Positions 61,901 to 64,000 of a stretch of 64,000 bases of DNA are shown here, in pieces (the stretch's first letter is position 1; every line of letters starts with the position of its first letter). The notes under the pieces are model-generated. The model was given only the letters and a program-made list of their open reading frames with translations, was not told the origin of the DNA and ran no database searches. The position numbers were made by a program, and so were the translations under genes. The DNA is taken from contig CANQMQ010000004.1 in assembly GCA_947625025.1 (NCBI GenBank), positions 1 to 64,000 of the forward strand, given 5' to 3'. Origin of the DNA: an uncultured Clostridia bacterium (lineage in GTDB: Bacteria > Bacillota > Clostridia > Christensenellales > Borkfalkiaceae).

Positions 61901-64000
61901 TGAGCATGGCGGAATTCAAGAACATCGAGTGGAAGAGAGGGGACATCGATATCGAAGTCAACGTCTCCAAGCACGAGCACGTGACCGTGACCCACAACAG
62001 CCCGAAGCTCGGTGAGAACGTCGTCCTTACCCTCACGCCCGAGAGCGGCATGCTTCCGAGGTCCGTGAAGATCAACGGCGTCGAGCATGCACAAGACCTC
62101 GTGAAGGCCGAAAACGTCTATACCCTCACCCTTGCGGCTTACAAGAGCACGCGCAGCATCGAAGTCGAGGCGACCTTCGCCGAAATTGAGACGCTCCAAT
62201 CTCTCACCTATCACATTACCCTCCACAAGCTCGGCATCGACCAAGACAACAAGATCCCGCTTCCCGCGAATACCCAAGTCAAACTCGTCGGGACGAACAC
62301 CTACACGGCGACCGTGGCTGAAGGCGTTGCGACGTTTGCAAACGTCCTCGAAGGCGAATACGCCCTCAAGATCGATGGCGGCTACGTCGATAAGGCAGTC
62401 ACCGTTTCGGTAGGAAAGACGACGGATACCTTCGAGATCGAATGGAACTTCATCGGCAATGCATCGACGAGGCCTGACAACCTCGATACCTCCAAGCTCA
62501 ACGACGGCGAACTCAAGTTCAGCGACGAACCCACCGGGGAATCGCACATAAAGACCAATCTTGTAAGCGGCTCGGGCGACTTCTTCTTCTCCTCTGTGGT
62601 AAAGAAGCATGATACTTTCAAAGGCAATTGGCGCTTCGGGTACACCCTTTACACCGATAGCAATTCGCAGCTTCAGGTAACCTTGATCGGCGCGAATGTT
62701 TCCTTCCAGGCAACGAATTGGTCTCTATGGGTGAATGGGCAGTTTACTGCAGAGATGACAGCGGCCTTTGAAGGCGACGGCATTGAATTTGCGATCGCAA
62801 GGCGCAGCGGCGTCCTCATCTTCCTCGCGAAGGCGGATGATACTTGGGGCGTGCTCGGCACATTGGATAACGGCACCTACAAGGGCAACCTTTCGATGGG
62901 CTTCGGCGCATGGCACGATAGAGCCGACCAGACGGCGGCAGGCGCAACGTGGAAGAATATCCGCTTTGGAACGTCTATCCCCACAGAAGTCGAAAATGCG
63001 CTCAAAGTGACCGTGACCAAGACGGTGACCGCAGGGACCCTCACGGTGAACCCCGAACAACCCAAGATAGGCGAGAACATTACCATTACCTATCAACCCG
63101 CAGAAGGCACGATCATTTCCCTGTTCAAGGTGAATGATGCGGATCAAATTACCAATCTCAAGCCTATCGGAGACGGCAAATATGAATTTACCCTCTCGGT
63201 GTATGGATCCAATGCGTTGAAGATCGAGGCGAATTGCACCGCGGCTGAAACCGTAACCGTGTCCCTCAAAATCAAGCTGAAGAACATGGGTTCAACCGAA
63301 GTCGATATCCCCGATAATGCGTATGTCACCTTATCTTCCGAAGGTATGGCTCTGATATCCGCATACTCCGTGAAGAGCGGCATCGTGACCTTCAACAACG
63401 TGAAGAAGGACGTGACGTATACCCTCACCGTAGAGCACTACGAGAGTCACTTGCTTGAGGTTAAGGCTGCTATCACCGAGCAGGAATTGACGTTGAACTA
63501 TCAGATATTCCAAGGTACAAATGCTTCGTTCGATATCACCGACGCGATGAACGGCAACGTCGTTATGAAGCAGGCGAGCAACGCGGTGCTCTACTTCGCA
63601 CAGGCAGTCAAGGCGGATGAGGACTTCTTTGCGCTCGCAACCTTCAAGAATATCGTAGCGACGCCTCAGAGCGGTTGGGATAGCCGTCTCGGCTTCGAAA
63701 TCGGCCGCGGCGCACTCACCCACAATTGGTGGGGCACTGCAACAAATATCTCGCAAGTCATTTGCTCCACACTCGACGATGCAAAGACTGAAGTTCAGAT
63801 CCCTCCGCGCTGGCAGCATCCTCATGCGATTGCAGACAAGGCGGCAGTTCATAACGATACCGGTTTCGTGATGGGCGTTGCGAGAGTGGATGGCAAGCTC
63901 TACGGTATCTATGCAAGCGGTGATTCGTATGAACTCGTACAGTGGGCAAATATCACGGATTTCAACAGCGGCGAAATTCGGATCGGTCTCACCGTCGATT
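58999..64000 (+). CDS. Very large modular surface protein with CBM9-like domain (partial, runs off the right end)
   Basis: Open for at least 1667 residues from an ATG with GGGAGG upstream. The signal peptide has possible lipoboxes at Cys22 (VTSC) and Cys28 (LAAC). Residues about 45-230 resemble a CBM9-like domain (VIDGKVDEAHWKEG ... GVELYVGSPEEP). The rest alternates three kinds of module about four times: a CnaB/carboxypeptidase-regulatory-like unit (VTVSGSVTYFGKAMKDIPVEL, GSYTLTNVPTGVYTL), a beta-sandwich resembling a LamG/concanavalin-type domain (ENWRYGFKVTDGSWWIG, NWRFGYTLYTD, SRLGFEIGRG), and an InlB-like repeat (YQDGDTLKFHIEPNEGYV). It directly follows the GH43 gene. Likely role: holding or binding glycans at the cell surface. 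No catalytic motif is seen in the visible part. Confidence 0.8.
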   Translation, partial: MKKNTKNITIGLLALGLAVTSCGALAACAGGIEELPKFNYDYSKPTEDLGDGIVIDGKVDEAHWKEGRAFTGEVFGTNVTYKMMTYFGEKGVYFGWDIYDDIVYYHPDRDIYGNTGVELYVGSPEEPNMSYEIDLNACGKRMLRKWTGSRFMNWFSELHSAVVFDGTFGGECNGYTVELYLPYHLFNSDGSDTKHDTLLVNPVYIRGNDNANSDDKLWYSFGAEERGLVWGAVQSNFYRMTKGVGLEANDVTLTKEGEGTLTGRSYHISGDKYTASVQPAEGYYLESLKIGDTDVTDKLTYNNGVASASAEASGDFEVKAKFAPLSSTKHTFKGTVSTSEGELEGAAMYALYRAARIEIPVAADGKFEISLPEAEWRVYCSAQAALTQTYDLDIYEDVTHNFVLMSSYLDFDNPNFWNIDELGNGTVAAVGSDWLTGAVHNKISGTKVFASANIVLPAGGDGPRVGFLFETASKVRVFACLLWTNDTYRVQVIVNGLWGKYVAEDIMLDQVVGPEVAQLAQGNGVPTAALFDGGKLSMWVNGKNVIDNTPCNDSSFGISETTVAKPGIMITAKGVAFRNLSFNTTGFDEGYPISITKTGRGAVTVEGNKTTYQDGDTLKFHIEPNEGYVCTALTVNGKDVLADLKGGVLQVTPTAGMAVVAVDATFEAIEAKNVTVSGSVTYFGKAMKDIPVELKKEDGTVVASGKTAQDGSYTLTNVPTGVYTLVVNGDANADFKDAYLTVSRSLPVTDAVEDEGVALRPVQDTIYGLLGFTENFDISGLPKNPTKDSEGNITAFTGGKIVHEWNDPEGADGHNNEQSITLNLHAAAGENFWISANFRKQDSFDPAENWRYGFKVTDGSWWIGATLVGNNVSDNSFVGTFSGVQLHNWFAYGGVGYYKENPLTDADRAAYESEAGLNVAFARINNLYCTFYQRDGVWVLCNDYEDYDAAGRENSRPVQIGFIAYEPMSMAEFKNIEWKRGDIDIEVNVSKHEHVTVTHNSPKLGENVVLTLTPESGMLPRSVKINGVEHAQDLVKAENVYTLTLAAYKSTRSIEVEATFAEIETLQSLTYHITLHKLGIDQDNKIPLPANTQVKLVGTNTYTATVAEGVATFANVLEGEYALKIDGGYVDKAVTVSVGKTTDTFEIEWNFIGNASTRPDNLDTSKLNDGELKFSDEPTGESHIKTNLVSGSGDFFFSSVVKKHDTFKGNWRFGYTLYTDSNSQLQVTLIGANVSFQATNWSLWVNGQFTAEMTAAFEGDGIEFAIARRSGVLIFLAKADDTWGVLGTLDNGTYKGNLSMGFGAWHDRADQTAAGATWKNIRFGTSIPTEVENALKVTVTKTVTAGTLTVNPEQPKIGENITITYQPAEGTIISLFKVNDADQITNLKPIGDGKYEFTLSVYGSNALKIEANCTAAETVTVSLKIKLKNMGSTEVDIPDNAYVTLSSEGMALISAYSVKSGIVTFNNVKKDVTYTLTVEHYESHLLEVKAAITEQELTLNYQIFQGTNASFDITDAMNGNVVMKQASNAVLYFAQAVKADEDFFALATFKNIVATPQSGWDSRLGFEIGRGALTHNWWGTATNISQVICSTLDDAKTEVQIPPRWQHPHAIADKAAVHNDTGFVMGVARVDGKLYGIYASGDSYELVQWANITDFNSGEIRIGLTVD

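Noticed and set aside
1-64000. CRISPR array, complete tRNA, rRNA or insertion sequence
   Set aside because: No regularly spaced identical repeats, no full tRNA cloverleaf, no rRNA segments and no transposase or integrase frame could be found by reading both strands.

Overview
The window looks like a chromosomal contig from a Gram-positive Clostridia-type bacterium (Bacillota), probably an uncultured animal-gut member. Three things support this. AAGGAG-type ribosome binding sites and TTGACA/TGnTATAAT promoters are used throughout. Gene order is Firmicutes-like: (polC)-rimP-nusA-rnpM-L7Ae-infB-rbfA-nrnA-truB-ribF, dgt-dnaG-rpoD-trmK-nif3, and rsmD-coaD...ylbJ-ylbK. There are lipoproteins and a CUT1-type sugar locus, but no outer-membrane genes. 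Presence of ylbJ hints at sporulation ancestry. The taxonomic placement is inference; no rRNA or intact tRNA gene is present.

Layout. (1) 1-7.2 kb: an A/T-richer accessory segment. It holds a gene-free left end with an imperfect direct repeat, then a three-gene operon (920-6316) with one good promoter. The operon encodes a small membrane protein, a 1272-residue DUF4062-NACHT (STAND) ATPase with a six-helix membrane tail, and a membrane-anchored beta-helix protein. The segment ends in a run of hairpins, one of which directly follows a 3' tRNA fragment, so it looks like an integration scar. (2) 7.2-8.6 kb: a HipBA toxin-antitoxin pair with two matching operator-like repeats around its promoter. 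(3) 8.7-12.5 kb: a 1224-residue cysteine-rich/GLUG surface lipoprotein whose promoter spacer contains nine consecutive G residues. (4) 12.5-15.3 kb: an SdpI-like membrane protein, a DtxR/MntR regulator, a flavin-reductase-fold protein and a VanZ-like protein.

(5) 15.4-50.6 kb: densely packed housekeeping DNA, nearly all on the plus strand, with many 4-base start/stop overlaps. It covers nrdR-ispG and a polymerase-less PolC-like exonuclease; the rimP-to-ribF translation and RNA operon; an AP-endonuclease-like protein, a proline peptidase, efp, dtd and MBL hydrolases; a patatin and a ComEC-like hydrolase; the shikimate genes aroC-B-E-Q-K; dgt-dnaG-rpoD with trmK, NIF3 and a zinc-ribbon protein; alr; rsmD-coaD; aroF-pheA; ylbJ/ylbK; and rarA. 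Together aroF, aroB, aroQ, aroE, aroK, aroC and pheA cover most steps from central metabolism to phenylpyruvate; aroA and chorismate mutase are not in the window.

(6) 51-64 kb: a carbohydrate-use locus. It contains a DUF4886 (SGNH-like) lipoprotein, a divergent AraC-type regulator, a sugar-binding lipoprotein with two permeases but no ATPase gene, a GH43-type lipoprotein and a very long modular surface protein starting with a CBM9-like domain, which runs off the right end. The picture is regulated capture, trimming and import of plant- or host-derived glycans.

Most notable for follow-up: the DUF4062-NACHT-membrane operon, the G-tract promoter, the PolC remnant at the ancestral polC position, the alr start codon buried in a perfect hairpin, two apparently leaderless genes, and the four-fold repeated modules of the last protein.
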